Source: Cristatella mucedo (taxonomy: Eukaryota; Bryozoa; Phylactolaemata; Cristatellidae). From it: DNA of 64,000 nucleotides. The notes beneath the pieces were generated by a model that was given only the letters and a program-made list of their open reading frames with translations, was not told the DNA's origin and did no database searches. The stretch covers positions 2,197,001 to 2,261,000 of the forward strand of contig WPIO01000003.1 of the NCBI GenBank assembly GCA_009760855.2, in the 5' to 3' direction. Below are positions 22,735 to 34,254 of the stretch, piece after piece (the stretch's first letter is position 1; the number at the start of each line of letters is the position of its first letter). The position numbers were made by a program, and so were the translations under genes.

Positions 22735-22990
22735 TACATCTGCATCGCGCCCTCGGAGAAGTGAATCTCTTTCTAGGCACTTTAAATATGCTGTAAAGGA
22801 AGCATGATCGAATGGTTAGTGGCAGCATGCTCAATGTTGACGAGCCTAACTTGGTTAGAGGTGATATGCACAGGGTCAGCATGCAGATATGATTAGTGGC
22901 AACATTCGCAGAGACAGCATGCACAAGCATACAAAGGACGAATCACATTGACTTAATAAATACTGTGATAAACACATGCGTTTTGGTTGA
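22735..22990 (-). mobile_element. LINE-A 3' UTR fragment (three-unit type)
   Basis: It contains the hairpin box, the CTAGAAAGAG box and three successive units of about 38 bp, each built on GGTTAG-n-CATGC-n-TCAGCATGC. It ends near the position of the coding 3' end seen in longer copies. Confidence 0.78.
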
Positions 22991-22999
22991 GTTCTATCT

Positions 23000-23830
23000 C
23001 TGTGGCACTGAATGGCTTCCCTAATGTGATTTCCCTTGGTTGCAGTTTTTACCGTTGCTGTCTGCGATAAATACGCCAACATTTTGCTTGGTTTTTCTCC
23101 CCAATTCATTAATATGAGAACTCGCTGGTCGACAACAGCGGATGGAAAGCGTAGGTTTTTTAAGAAGATTAACTGAACTCGTGAAAAATCATGGAAAAGT
23201 CAAATTTTGCGTGTTAAGGGGACACAAATGTCCGCAGACCTATTATGAGCTGGCCTTAAGATCTGTTTATGAGGATACATGAAAGCGTATTTTAAAATTG
23301 TATTTAACAATTTTCTAACAAACAAGTATTTTAAAATTATATATATATATATTTTACAATTTTCTTACATTCAAGTACAAATCTAATTTTATGAAACTTA
23401 TTCCTCAGTACCGAATCAGCCTTGAGTTTCGTGGACGGAACGTGCGGACGTGCTGACCATCTTTTAATTTATATTAATTATATGGTAGACCCACACGAAG
23501 AATCATATTTATGCGTTTTCCAACGCTTAATAACGATAGGCACCGCAAAACTTCTGGTAGTTGCCTTTATTGTAGGGGTATAGCTAATTACACACGTAAA
23601 TGGTATCTTTTGAAGCTCTTTGGATAAACCAAAGTTATAGTTCTTCGAGGTTGTCTGAATTAAGAATGCCTTTACCACGTAAATCTTTAAAGGGCCATAT
23701 ATTTAGAAATTAAGCTCCCTTTGCGACTTCCTTTTCCGCTGGAAGGCCAAGAGGGCTATGATTTTAATGGCGTGCCGTTATTGGACCCTAGGGAAGATCA
23801 TGTCTCCTACCGAAGTGTTTTTAAAATTTT
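23000..23830. other. Intergenic, nothing recognised
   Basis: AT-rich DNA with a short AT run near 23339-23351. No gene or repeat was recognised. Confidence 0.4.
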
Positions 23831-23834
23831 AAAT

Positions 23835-24040
23835 TCAAGAGGAAAGTTGGATCACTTAAAACGCATCTGCTCCGGTTAGCTTTCTGTTAATCTAAGTGAA
23901 CTCGTCTATTTTTTTAGTCTGGTTTCGTTTTGGGTTCTAGCTTGTGCATGATTCAGTTCGTCTTACTAACCGATTGCCACGAGAGTCTTACTTCTTGCAT
24001 TAATATGCTGACCTAAGCGCGATGCTTGTTTGCTTTTACA
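23835..24040 (+). mobile_element. LINE-B 3' end fragment
   Basis: TTAAAACGCATCTGCTCCGG-like and GCTTGTGCATGATTCAGT blocks match the LINE-B copy at 60440-60560 in the same order. It is 5' truncated. Confidence 0.5.
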
Positions 24041-24042
24041 TG

Positions 24043-24114
24043 CTTGGTACCATCCATGCCACCAAGGTATCCATGGTACCTTGGTACCATGGATACCTTG
24101 GTACCATCCATGCC
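24043..24114. repeat. Perfect 20-bp inverted repeat inside an 18-bp direct repeat
   Basis: Arms 24061-24080 and 24083-24102 are exact reverse complements around a 2-bp TT spacer and contain the GGTACC palindrome. CTTGGTACCATCCATGCC occurs at 24043-24060 and again at 24097-24114. It can form a cruciform or a hairpin. Confidence 0.95.
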
Positions 24115-24141
24115 ATCCATAATTCCCTGCAGTTCGCCTGC

Positions 24142-24142
<1 letters not shown>

Positions 24143-24217
<75 letters not shown>

Positions 24218-24270
24218 GGAGAGAGAGGAGAGAGGGAGGGGGGTGATAGAGAGAGAGAGAGAGGGAGAGC
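24143..24270 (+). repeat. (GA)n microsatellite
   Basis: About 68 bp of pure GA followed by imperfect GAGAGGG units, starting about 30 bp after the palindrome. Confidence 0.96.
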
Positions 24271-24489
24271 ATATATAATTCTTAAATATATTGCTACTTT
24301 CAATGCAGTGGTTTGGCAGTGTCCCAGTCATTGTCAGTGCTAGCTTTTACCACATTTTTTATGTGTGGCCTGCGGAAGAGAACTATCTACTCATTCTAAA
24401 GTGAATAGCTTGTACCGTAGTTGCATTGCAATCCATTAATTGAATTAAAAACATTGTCTGAATTTTGGAGAAATATTAAATAATGCTCG

Positions 24490-24548
24490 TTGATATCTGA
24501 AGCACCTGGATAAAGACTAAGTTCTCTTAGGTGCTATACAAATTAGTT
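24490..24548 (+). repeat. SINE-A 3' tail fragment
   Basis: GAAGCACCTGGATAAAGAC, AAGTTCTCTTAGGTGCTATA and an AT-rich tail: the last part of SINE-A without the tRNA-like head. It is followed closely by a large CA/TA array. Confidence 0.7.
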
Positions 24549-24571
24549 GTATACTATAGATAAATACGCTC

Positions 24572-24822
<251 letters not shown>

Positions 24823-25159
24823 CAGATCTTTTTTATGTACTTTGTGTGTTAAAAAGATGATCTAGAGTGACGCTTTGCAGCCTTAGGGGCTTGGAAGACG
24901 CAAACCCCTTGCAAACCGAGTTTCAATTACTTGTCAAAACGTCACAGCAAGGGCTTTAGGTTTAGCATCACTCCAGTCTTCCTCCGTGTTGATTTAACTG
25001 CCAAAATTGAGAACGACCTCAAGGCTTTAATACAATCAATGACTGGGCTAGTGATCTTTACGTTACGCATTATTAACCAGATAGAAGACTGCCTCACTTC
25101 ACTTTGCAGTGGTTTTGGCACAGTAAACATCTTTTTTACTCAGAGTGAATAATTAATAA

Positions 25160-25680
25160 CAATACAAAATTAGCATAACATCTTACGAGAGCCAAGTATC
25201 TTTCTAGGCACCTAGTTGATACTGGTAGGGAATGGTGCCACTTAGTAAGTGATGCCGTACAAAGCCAGCCCGCTAGAGCACCTAAAGAACAAATAACACG
25301 AACTTTATCAAATGCTGTCAGGAAGAAGTAGGTTTACTATCTTTTAAAAATATCGGCGAGTCATTAGATGTCGTGACGTCATTTAGAAGCGAGTTCCAGG
25401 TCTTGGGAGCACACGAACTATTAGGACGATCTCCCGGGAATTTAAGGTTATCCAGAGGCACAACTAAACGACTTGAGTCAGAAGAGCTGGTGGTCTGATT
25501 GAGAAGTAATTCAGATTAGTCGATCGCGATAAGCGATTGAAGGAACCTAAAAGCTAGTGATGAGACCTGGAAGTGTCTACACTTCTTGATAAGGATTCAG
25601 CGCTTGTCAGTGAACTGGGGTATTACACGGCAATGGCGACGTTTACCACAGACAAACCTAGCTGCAGAATTTTTTCGCCA
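25160..25680 (-). mobile_element. LINE-A relative, 3' fragment (divergent)
   Basis: The minus strand carries the RT C-terminal region in decayed form: a CTGCAGCTAGG block, TTCCTTCAATCGC, and a counterpart of the [10 protein letters not shown] block, followed by a 3' UTR with the CCTAGAAAG box. It is more diverged than the other LINE-A copies. Confidence 0.6.
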
Positions 25681-25694
25681 ACTCTGAGGCCCTT

Positions 25695-25865
25695 AGGATC
25701 GATAATACTAACACACCTGATAAAGCGCCCTCAAAGAACTCAATCTCTTTCTGAGCGCTTTAAATTTGCTGCAAAGGAAACACGATCGAATGGTGTGTGG
25801 TATCGTGCTTGATAAACAACAAGAATAACATCCATGGAATCTGACTGAAGCTCACACAATTCTCA
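25695..25865 (-). mobile_element. LINE-A 3' end fragment
   Basis: It has the hairpin arms around GAGTTCTTTGAGGGCGCTTT, the CAGAAAGAG box and the AAGCACGATACC segment. It is inserted next to the older LINE fragment. Confidence 0.7.
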
Positions 25866-25869
25866 AGGG

Positions 25870-27090
25870 CAGCGTTCTAAGATGACCCCGTGCCTCTATT
25901 TTTTTCTTTAAGGAGCTCTACTGGTTGCCATCAGAGCGGCGGACACCACTCAACATCCCAGAACGCTGGAGTGTTCTGTAATTTCTCCTACCGGATTAAG
26001 ATTTATCTCTCTTGTTGTCAAAATATCAAGAACTTTGAGCATCCTGTAATGTCCCCCTGGATTGGGATTGATCTCCCCCGTACTCAAAATATCGTGATCC
26101 TGGAAGTCCTGTAATGTCACCCACTGGATTTAGAGTTATCTTCCTCATAATCAAACATCCTTTACGGAGCAAAGGCGAATAAGAAAATTGACATCTTATT
26201 TATAAAAAGGAAGAGTGACAACAAAAATAATCGTAGTAAGCAACGGCTGCTTTCCGCTTGTTCTCTGCCTTGACACTGCGTTGCAGGGTCCAAGTCTCTA
26301 GCTGATTGCCATAAAGTAATGGAATCGTCTACAATATTCTCATATCGTGTACAGTAATCTCATAAACAGAATTCATAAACATATGGAAAACCTCAAAACA
26401 TGCTGGTCATTTAGCTTTACTTGTGCCCTTAAAAAATCACTCGCCATTGTTATAGGTGCATTACAATGTGGCGTGAGTGTCCGCCGATCTAGCGGTAAGC
26501 CCTGGCTAGCTGTTGAGCATTGCCTGTCTGTCGGGTTAAGACTCCGTACCACGACCTTTGACCTTGTCACACCTGAGGTTCTCGCTGAGCATTGGCAGGG
26601 CACAGCTCTATGGCTTTCTTTTTCAGCCTCTCACTGCCGTCGAGTTTGTCGAAGACTAGGTTTCTGTTGGGCTTCGGCAGTGGCCACTAAAGAGCCTCAT
26701 TTGTTGCTGTTTTTCTCTTTGTTCTTGCTTTCTTTTTATGGTACGCTCGTTTTGTCTCTTTTCCCCAAATCAGTGCCGCAAAAGCTTGCCCATCCACAAT
26801 AGCGGGTGGAAAGAATGAAAAATCACGGACATTTCCAACTTTTTTTGGAAGGCTGGCATGCGTGTCCGCTGACCTAACTATTTAGCCCGCACACCAGAGC
26901 TCTTCTTCGATGGGGTAAAATCTGTACTGAAGGAAAAATGAAAACGTATTCGAAAACGCTTCTTGAGTTAATTGTCACGTGAAATTTCCCAATTTTCAAT
27001 CTCACTTTTGAGAGTGTTGCAGCCGCATATGCAAATTATCAAATTATCTCCCTCTTTTTGACTCTCATCTTTGAGGTATTCTTGCTAGCC
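25870..27090. other. Intergenic, nothing recognised
   Basis: It has a local near-repeat of CCCCTGGATTGGGATTGATCT-like and CCACTGGATTTAGAGTTATCT-like blocks (about 25975-26150) and a 151-codon open frame (26347-26802) without a known domain. Confidence 0.35.
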
Positions 27091-27189
27091 GTCATGATGC
27101 TACTATAAATAAATCACGATGACTGGATGCAACCGTCCTGAACCGTCTCTACCACGCCTCGCCGGATCGCCTGTGACAAAAGGCGACCC

Positions 27190-27660
27190 TGGATCGATGC
27201 ACTGAGGTGGTGCGATGTGGTGAACGACAGATCTCGGCGCCCGGACCGTCGACAATTGGTTAACAATAACTATCATCGACGTGGCGGTCCCGTTCGACAA
27301 CGGCGAGGATGCCTGGGCGAAAGCCGCAGATCGGAAGATCAAGAAATACGCCTGTATCGCATGTGACTTCCGGTCCCAAGGTCGGGTGTCAGCGTCTGTC
27401 CTACCATTCGTCGTAAGTACACTCGGGTCTTGGTACTCGGCTAACGAGGGATGCCTCGAAGCCCTTGGCATCAAAGCTGTCTACCAGAAACCCTTCTGGA
27501 ACTATGTGTAAGCGATGCGGTGTTCGGCAGCGTCAAAGTGTGGGCCCAATTCTCCGTGGAGGGAAACAACCGCACTGTCTTTCAGCACGGTAAATCTGTT
27601 ATACGGTAACTCAGCCCACGGGAGAGGACGGAACACTACCTGTGCTCATTTAATATCCAT
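27190..27660 (+). mobile_element. R2-like (RLE-type) non-LTR element, 3' fragment
   Basis: An open frame ending at 27511 reads I-I-D-V-A-V-P-F-D-N-G-E-D-A-W, then K-I-K-K-Y-A-C-I-A-x-D-F and V-S-T-L-G-S-W-Y-S-A-N-E-G-C-L-E-A-L-G-I. This is the conserved C-terminal region of R2/NeSL-type polyproteins, with the endonuclease Asp in I-I-D-V and Lys in K-K-Y. An R-P-D-like triplet lies just upstream in another frame. Homology to the copy at 29810 continues past the stop to about 27660. A frame break before Trp-Asn-Tyr-Val shows it is inactive. Confidence 0.78.
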
Positions 27661-28034
27661 ATTCTAGAATGAAATGTATTTTATAACTAGCGTGATTGTG
27701 GCAGGCCTACGGACTAACATAATAAAACTGCAACGTTGGTTAGCAGCTCACTGCCTGTGGACTCATTTCGCTGAGTCATAGTAGACCTACATTACGCGCA
27801 TATTACACGTCACTCCAGGAAGTAATAGTCGCAGAAAACAGCGCTGCGCCATCTTGCCACGTAATGCAAGTTCGCCATCTTACGGTGTGGGTGTGACGAA
27901 GGGAAGGAGGACTTTATTGCTTTAAATAGTAGAGATAGTACCGCAGCGATGGCACCGCTATCATAATTTTATTTCAAAAGTATCAAGGGAGAAATTAAAT
28001 AATTTGTCATTTTGCAACATTATGCACTCTCATA

Positions 28035-29565
28035 GTAATAATAATAATAATAATAATAATTCACTTGATAAAGTGCCCTCAGAGAACTTAATCTCTCTCT
28101 AGGCGCTTTACATTTGCTGCAAAGGGAAATGCAATTAAATGGTAAGTAAAATCATGCTTAAAAAACAAACGAAATGAATAATATGGTTAGGGGTGACATG
28201 CACAGGGTCAGCATGCAAATGTGGTTAGTGGCAGCATGCACAGTGTCAGCACGCATAAGCAAATCAAGGACGAATCACAGGGACCCACTAAATGCTGTCC
28301 TAAATAGGTGTGTTTTTAGGTTCCTTTTAAATGTGGTCAGGTCAGGGGATGTTCTGACGCAGGTCGGGAGGCAGTTCCAGGCTTTGCGAGCATATGAACT
28401 AAATGCACGGTCTTCAAAGGATTTAAGGTTTGCATGAGGTATTTGTAGACTGTTGGATTCCGAAAAGCAGGTGGTACGATGCTTGGCCTGATGGGGTAGT
28501 ATATCTGAGAGATAGGTTGAAGCCATAGAATGAAGGGACCTAAAAGTGAGCGACAAAACCTTGAAGTCAATCCGTGGCTTGACTGGTAGCCAGTGCAGGT
28601 CGGCGAGAAGTGGAGTAATGTGGCAACTGCGACGCTCACGACAGACAAGCCTAGCTGCAGAGTTATGCACCAGCTGCAATCACCTGATCACACATGCTAG
28701 TAGGCCAGTAAGCAATGAGTTGCAGAAGTCGAGACAGGATGTCACAAATACATGGACCAACTAAGACGTGGTATCTTTATCTAAACAAGCCCGAATTTTA
28801 GCAATGTTATGAAGCTTAAAATAGGCGGATTTGACTGTGGAGCTGATACGGTCGTCTAACGAGAGGTCGCTTTGGAATATGACACCTAGATTTCGAGCTG
28901 ATTCAACTGGAGATATGCTGGCAAAGCCAATTTTGAGAGTCAGCCTTTCCAATCTCTGAATCACACTGGGTTTGCCCATAACTAGTAAGCTAGTTTTATC
29001 ATCGTTAAGTTTTACAAAATTTTCTGCCATCCATGTGCGGATGTCATCAATGCATGCAGCAAGTGAGTTGAGAGAATTTGAGGTGCTCGAAGGCTGGGAG
29101 GGATCAAAGCAAAGGTACAACTGAATGTCATCCGCATAGAAGTGAAAGCCTAGATTGTGCTTGGCAATCACATCAGCAAGAGGGAGAGTATAAACCGTGA
29201 AAAGAACCGGACCTAGCACTGAGCCCTGAGGTACTCCATATTTCAGAGGTACTTCAGATGATCTTTGTCCATTCACGTCAATACTCTGGAGTCTCCCACT
29301 GAGATAGGACCTGAACCACTGCAGAGCAGTGCCAGTGATGGCCACGCGAGATGCGAGGCGCTCTAGAAGAACTTTGTGATTGATGGTATCAAAAGCTGCC
29401 GAAAGATCAAGCAAAACAAGCAGAGACACTCTACCCATGTCTGCATTCCTAAGTAGGTCGTTGTATACCCGAAGCAATGCTGACTCTGTGGAGTGATTAG
29501 CTCTAAAGCCAGACTGGAACTTATTAGCAAGGTGTGAGGTTTCGATATACGAGTTCAGCTGGTCC
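28035..29565 (-). mobile_element. LINE-A, 5'-truncated copy with RT domain
   Basis: A non-LTR retrotransposon of the CR1/L2/Rex1 group. The minus strand has an open frame from 29477 to 28761 covering the RT core: [22 protein letters not shown], and the catalytic F-Y-A-D-D. A TAG interrupts it near 28759. The frame then resumes (28679-28275) with [15 protein letters not shown] and a Y-A-R-K-A-W-N-C-L-P block. The 3' UTR has two 38-bp units, and the element ends in the hairpin and an (ATT)n tail (28037-28062 as AAT). It stops at 29565 in the fingers region, so the endonuclease is absent. Confidence 0.93.
28037..28062 (-). repeat. (ATT)n tail of LINE-A
   Basis: Eight or so AAT units on the + strand form the 3' tail of the minus-strand LINE. 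Confidence 0.9.
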
Positions 29566-29799
29566 TATATATATATAAACATAGTAAACATTGAACCTTG
29601 AATTGAGCAATCCAAATATTGTTTTATATACTATTAATAAATTATCCAAACCTAAACATAAATTTGAAACTGTATCATTCTTAATTTTTTTTATAGATTT
29701 GTTAGCTTTAAGAAAGAATTGTGAGATAACCCGTTAGTAGAGCTGGTTCACCGTTTACGTCAGCGGATATTCTGGCTCGGCTGGGTGATCAAAGTTGAA

Positions 29800-30170
29800 G
29801 TTTCCTGTTGTTTTTACCGGTTATCGAATAGCTAAAGCACACAAGTAAGATCACGAAATACGCAAGCATTGCGCGTGACTTTTGGTCCCAGGGTCGAGCG
29901 TCAGCGTCGGTTCTGCCGTTTTTAGTAGGAGCACTCGGGTCGCAGTACCTGGTTAACGAGCTTTGCCTCGTTGCCCTTGGCATCAAAACACCACAATTGA
30001 AGCTCTTCCGAAAACTCTGGAGTCAGCGATGCAATGTACGGCAGTACCGAGGTGTGGGCCCAGTTCTCCGCAGAGGGAGGCGACCGTGTCGTCGTTCAGC
30101 GTCTTGCTCTGCCCGTGGGAAGGACGACACACTATTTGCAACTGTACAAAAAGTTAATTCTTTTTTCAAC
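29800..30170 (+). mobile_element. R2-like (RLE-type) non-LTR element, 3' fragment
   Basis: Readable in two frames: I-T-K-Y-A-S-I-A-R-D-F-W-S-Q-G-R then V-G-A-L-G-S-Q-Y-L-V-N-E-L-C-L-V-A-L-G-I, followed after a shift by D-A-M-Y-G-S-T-E-V-W-A-Q-F. It is the same family and orientation as the fragment at 27190 and starts further downstream in the element, without the I-I-D-V block. Confidence 0.72.
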
Positions 30171-30179
30171 ACATTTTTT

Positions 30180-31580
30180 TCATAAAAGTGGTTATTCGGC
30201 AAGGGGGAACAATAAAAGTCCAATCGATGTTCCGCAATGTCGACTAACTACAATGAATGCTAATGACAAGTTTCTCGCTGATAGAAGTAGAATAGCTAGG
30301 TGTATGAAATGTAATAAACACAAAGTCAGAATACTGGTCAAACGCAGATAAAATCTCGAGGCAGTTTTTATATGCATGCAACAAAACAAATTGGCTGGCA
30401 ATATTCGAATATCGATTCTTTCCACTCCTACTACCTTACATGACGACTGAGATTTCCTACATTGGCTGCAAAAAGCTAATGTTTTAAAGGTGCTGTCAGA
30501 GCTTATGTACTAATGTCGTTAGGCTACAAGCGCAGCACTTGAAATGGCGGCAGTCCTTGCTGGCACGCGAATGATACCGATGAAGCTGGCTCCACGAAGC
30601 GCAGCGTCTCAGTCGCGGGTGCAGCAGCAGTGCAGTGCGGGCAGTGGGCAGTGCAGTGCTGACAACAGCAGATCTCTCGGGCAATAACGAGCGGCATACT
30701 TTTGAAGCGCATCGGCACGTGAGAAGGATTTTGAGACGAATGACAGCAGGGTATTTTAGGAGATTTCGGGTTTAAGTTTTATCGCATATTAGTGGCATGG
30801 CATGTTTTCGCTTTAGGTTTAGGTTTATAACAGCGTTCTTCATAGCTTCGCAGATTACATGTACAGGCAGGTTTATGATCTAAGTTGTACAGCTTTGCAG
30901 AAAAGGGAAAGGCGGGTTTACAGCTTAGGGTTAGGGCAGGATGTTTAACGTCTTCGCAAATAAGCACGGGCTCTGAACAAGTGTACAGCAGTTCACGTTC
31001 ACCTTGGCCTGCGGGTAGGTTAGTTGCAGCCCAAACTATTTAAGTAGGTGAAGCTTTAACAGCAGTGAGTGCAGATATTCAGGAGGATCGGTGTCAGCGG
31101 AAGTCGATCTGTCAGCGGCAACCAGGTGTCCGAGCAGCTGAGGGCCAGCCAAAAGGATTCGCAGGAGCGTCGGCGGAGCCGGACAGCGAGCCTACCAGCC
31201 AGCGACCTCTACCAGTTTTGAGCCTCGGCCACGAGGGGAGCGAAACAGGCGCACTAACCATCCATCTATCAGCGATGGCAGGAGTTCCGGCGGCAGATGT
31301 TCGGTGAGAGACTCGACACGCGTACGGGTTACGTCAGACGTATTAGCATACGAGCGTGCGATTAGTCGTTCACGTTGCGAGTCAGGTCAAGGAGGAAGAA
31401 CATTTGCCGGAGTTTAGAGGACCAGCTGTCGTTAGAATGGCGTCCAGGATGCCGCGGATTTCTGCTACGATACCTGGAGTCTAAATCGGCGCTGCTTGTA
31501 ATTTTCTCTGTGGTAGCTCTCTGTGATCCGCCGTTTCCATGTCCGCGCCTTTGTCTTGGCGAGTATATACACAATTATAT
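30180..31580. other. Intergenic, nothing recognised
   Basis: The first 800 bp are AT-rich and ordinary. From about 31050 to 31560 the DNA is rich in CpG, like the block at 32360-33200. No protein domain, terminal repeat or RNA gene was recognised. Confidence 0.35.
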
Positions 31581-31582
31581 AA

Positions 31583-31716
31583 ATATAATTCATTCGTATA
31601 GCGCTCCAAGATAACTTAGCCTCTAGTCAGGCACTTCACGTATGCCTCGGGGCTCGAGCCCACGACCTCGGCCAGACCTTGGTCGGGGCGAGCACCTTAA
31701 CCGCTGGACCGAACCG
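31583..31716 (-). mobile_element. SINE-A, nearly complete
   Basis: The minus strand reads GGTTCGGTCCAGCGGTTAAG (A box), GCTCGCCCCGACC, GAGGTCGTGGGCTCGAGCCC (B box), CGTGAAGTGCCTGACTAGAG and a hairpin 3' end with TATACGAATGAATTATA. It is inserted within the CpG-rich region. Confidence 0.87.
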
Positions 31717-31719
31717 TAT

Positions 31720-34150
31720 CCAATATGAGCAGTCTGGGGAGAACACTGAACTGGACACACTGCAGCATTGTGCGCTTGCGAATGAAGGTCAGTACAATCT
31801 CCTACGCGTGATTGGTATTTGGCTATAGCACACGCCACGAACTCCCGATCCCTTGTAGCGGTAGATAGGATAGCGCCCAAAACTCGGTCGGCGAGGCGAG
31901 CTGCTTATTGCTTGATTAGCGCTCCGAGTGTAACTCGGCAATTGGTTACGCCGCTTGGCAAGCGGCTGGGTACGCCTCCTCCGCTGAGTGTTCGGCATTA
32001 CAACTTGATATAGCAAGTCTATGCACAGTAGTCTATTCAACAGCCGCAGAGCACTGTGGGAATGCACCTTAGTAGGGTTCATTGGCTGGGACAGCTGAAA
32101 TGCGATGAGGCCAGCCGGAGGTCACCCCGAGCGAAGGCTGCAGCCTTCCCTTTGACCTACCTAGAGTGATGGGCGATGACGAAGTTGCCTTTTGAGTAGT
32201 GTTGTGTGACACTAATGCACGTGCATCGCCTGGGGCCAATAGTTAAGCCACTGAAGCAGCTTAGCGTTGGGCCACTATTGCATGCTATATTTCGTGTCGT
32301 CTGCTGCGATTGATCGAGCTCTCGTATATTTGCACGTTGAAGGAATACAATAGAGTCTCGTTTATTGCGAAAGTTCGCCCGATGTGTCTCCGTGAGACTC
32401 CCACTAGAACAACCGCCGCTGGAGCTACTGATATACAACAGTAGTCAGTTAGGAACACTCGTGAGGCTCGGACGTGGACTGCAGTTCGAAGTGATCTCTG
32501 GTCACTTAAACTTCCCTCATCGCGAGCGATATAGTGGTCTTGTTCTAGGACGCGGCGTTTTGTCCGGGACGGGCTCGAGAAACCGGCTACCAAGGGACTT
32601 TAAGTGCTCGCGTGTTCCTCGCTCCGATGTCGTATTTTGTTCGTGAGGCTTAGATGTGCTTCGAGCGTGTGAGTCCCTGCAGCCACCACCCGTGCGTTGG
32701 ACGATGTGCACTGGTATTCCGGGACCAGTCACCGACAAAGACTATCGGAGCCGAGGCCCGCCTTTGCTTGCATTTACGTCATTCGCTCCTGTAGCCCTGA
32801 TGTCCACGCGGTTCTCCAGTGCGGTGCTCCAAATGCCATTACGGCATGCAGTTTTGTCTAAAGAGGTGAAAAAACGGTCGTTTCTCTTACGCTAACCCTG
32901 CGATTGCCCCACGCGGCTAAGAGTTGGCACAACAGGGTCAGCCTAGGTCGAGCGGGAATTATAGTACCGCATGGTCCTTGTTACAGGGACCAGTGCAAGC
33001 TGTTCGGTTATTTCGCAGAACCCTGCCGAGCAACGCGCCAATGCTCACTGCAATTTTTGTGCTGAAATTGGATTTCTCTATCCACAACATGTGCCACCAT
33101 GGGTCAACCGACAGAGATTTTGATCGACAGCACGGAATTCTATCGGTTACCACTCGACCTCGATGCACCGAGAATAGCACGTGACCGCCAGCACTCGGTC
33201 GGCTCAATAAAATAAGCACTTTTTTATGACATGGAAGATCGTATCAACATACGATTCAGTGTTCTGCACGGAGTCTCACCGAGTGCACGTTCTGATGATA
33301 GTGAGTTTTAAATTAGTACTACATTTCACTATGTCTCATGCGTTGACCATTTTGGAGTATCGTAATTGAACCGTTCAACCGTTCAAGTACGAGACTCTTG
33401 GTGATATTAGCTTTTCTAGCCGAAATAACCAACGCCAAGTAATATCGTCATTCTGGCGACTAAGAGATCGCCGAAGGGCTGCAGGTGACTTGCACCAGCA
33501 CAGCATACCACTCTGTGAAGCCCTAAACACAGCTTGCTGACTACTAATTGCACCAGTTTAGTTTGGATTTTCATACCACCCAACTGTATATTATATTGCA
33601 GCTGGTTTATAATCATAATAATTCAAGAGCCATGAATAATATGTAGGCAGTCATAATCTGGCCGGTGAAGCATGCCAACGTTTCACCACCGTTAAATGGA
33701 AGGGAATTGAATCTTAGAACTTGAAGCCTAGAGCTCAAGGCCCGACGCGAAAAAAACTCAAATTTAGACACCAGAGGCTGGCCAAGGAAGCAGAAGCAGG
33801 AATTACAACAGCACACTAGAAATACGTTGGCCTTGTGAGAGGTTCGCTGGTTCCAGGCCACCAGAATCACTCTAACACTCTAATAAGCCGCTGATTAAAA
33901 GTTAGATTTCCGTTGCCACTTCAGAATTACGAACAGTAAAGCAAAACAGCAGGAATACTGACGCCTGAGGCATAGATGGCGACGTCTCGCTATTCCACAG
34001 CTGTAGGCGTCTACCCCATCTCCCCAGCAGGGCTCGCTGGCAACGATGCCGGATACTGCCCAAGACGCCACAGGCGAGCCCATTTATAACACATCAAGCA
34101 TAAACACTAGTAGGGTTGGGCTTGGATCTTCCGGCAGCGTACTGCGGACT
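31720..34150. other. Region upstream of ERGIC3, nothing firmly recognised
   Basis: The part from 32360 to 33200 is CpG-rich with several 80-100 codon open frames on both strands. AATAAA lies near 33206. The last kilobase before the ERGIC3 start (33200-34150) should contain its promoter and 5' UTR, but no TATA box or splice site could be fixed. Confidence 0.35.
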
Positions 34151-34157
34151 GACAGAA

Positions 34158-34254
34158 ATGAGCCTGCAAGTTGTTCTTCAGCGGCTGCGCCAGCTAGACG
34201 CCTACCCGAAAACCCTCCAGGATTTTACTGTAAAGACATATGGAGGAGCAGCGA
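34158..34254 (+). CDS. ERGIC3: ERGIC3 exon 1
   Basis: ATG at 34158 (context GAAATGA) begins [18 protein letters not shown], the family N-terminus. The donor GTAAGC starts at 34255, phase 1. There may be untranslated exons upstream. Confidence 0.93.

Noticed and set aside
27103..27474. 123-codon minus-strand gene
   Set aside because: It is the antisense shadow of the R2-like endonuclease fragment on the + strand.
28275..29477. Host gene with a reverse transcriptase-like domain
   Set aside because: The two frames are parts of a truncated LINE-A copy with its own 3' UTR, hairpin and (ATT)n tail, and the same sequence recurs several times in the window.
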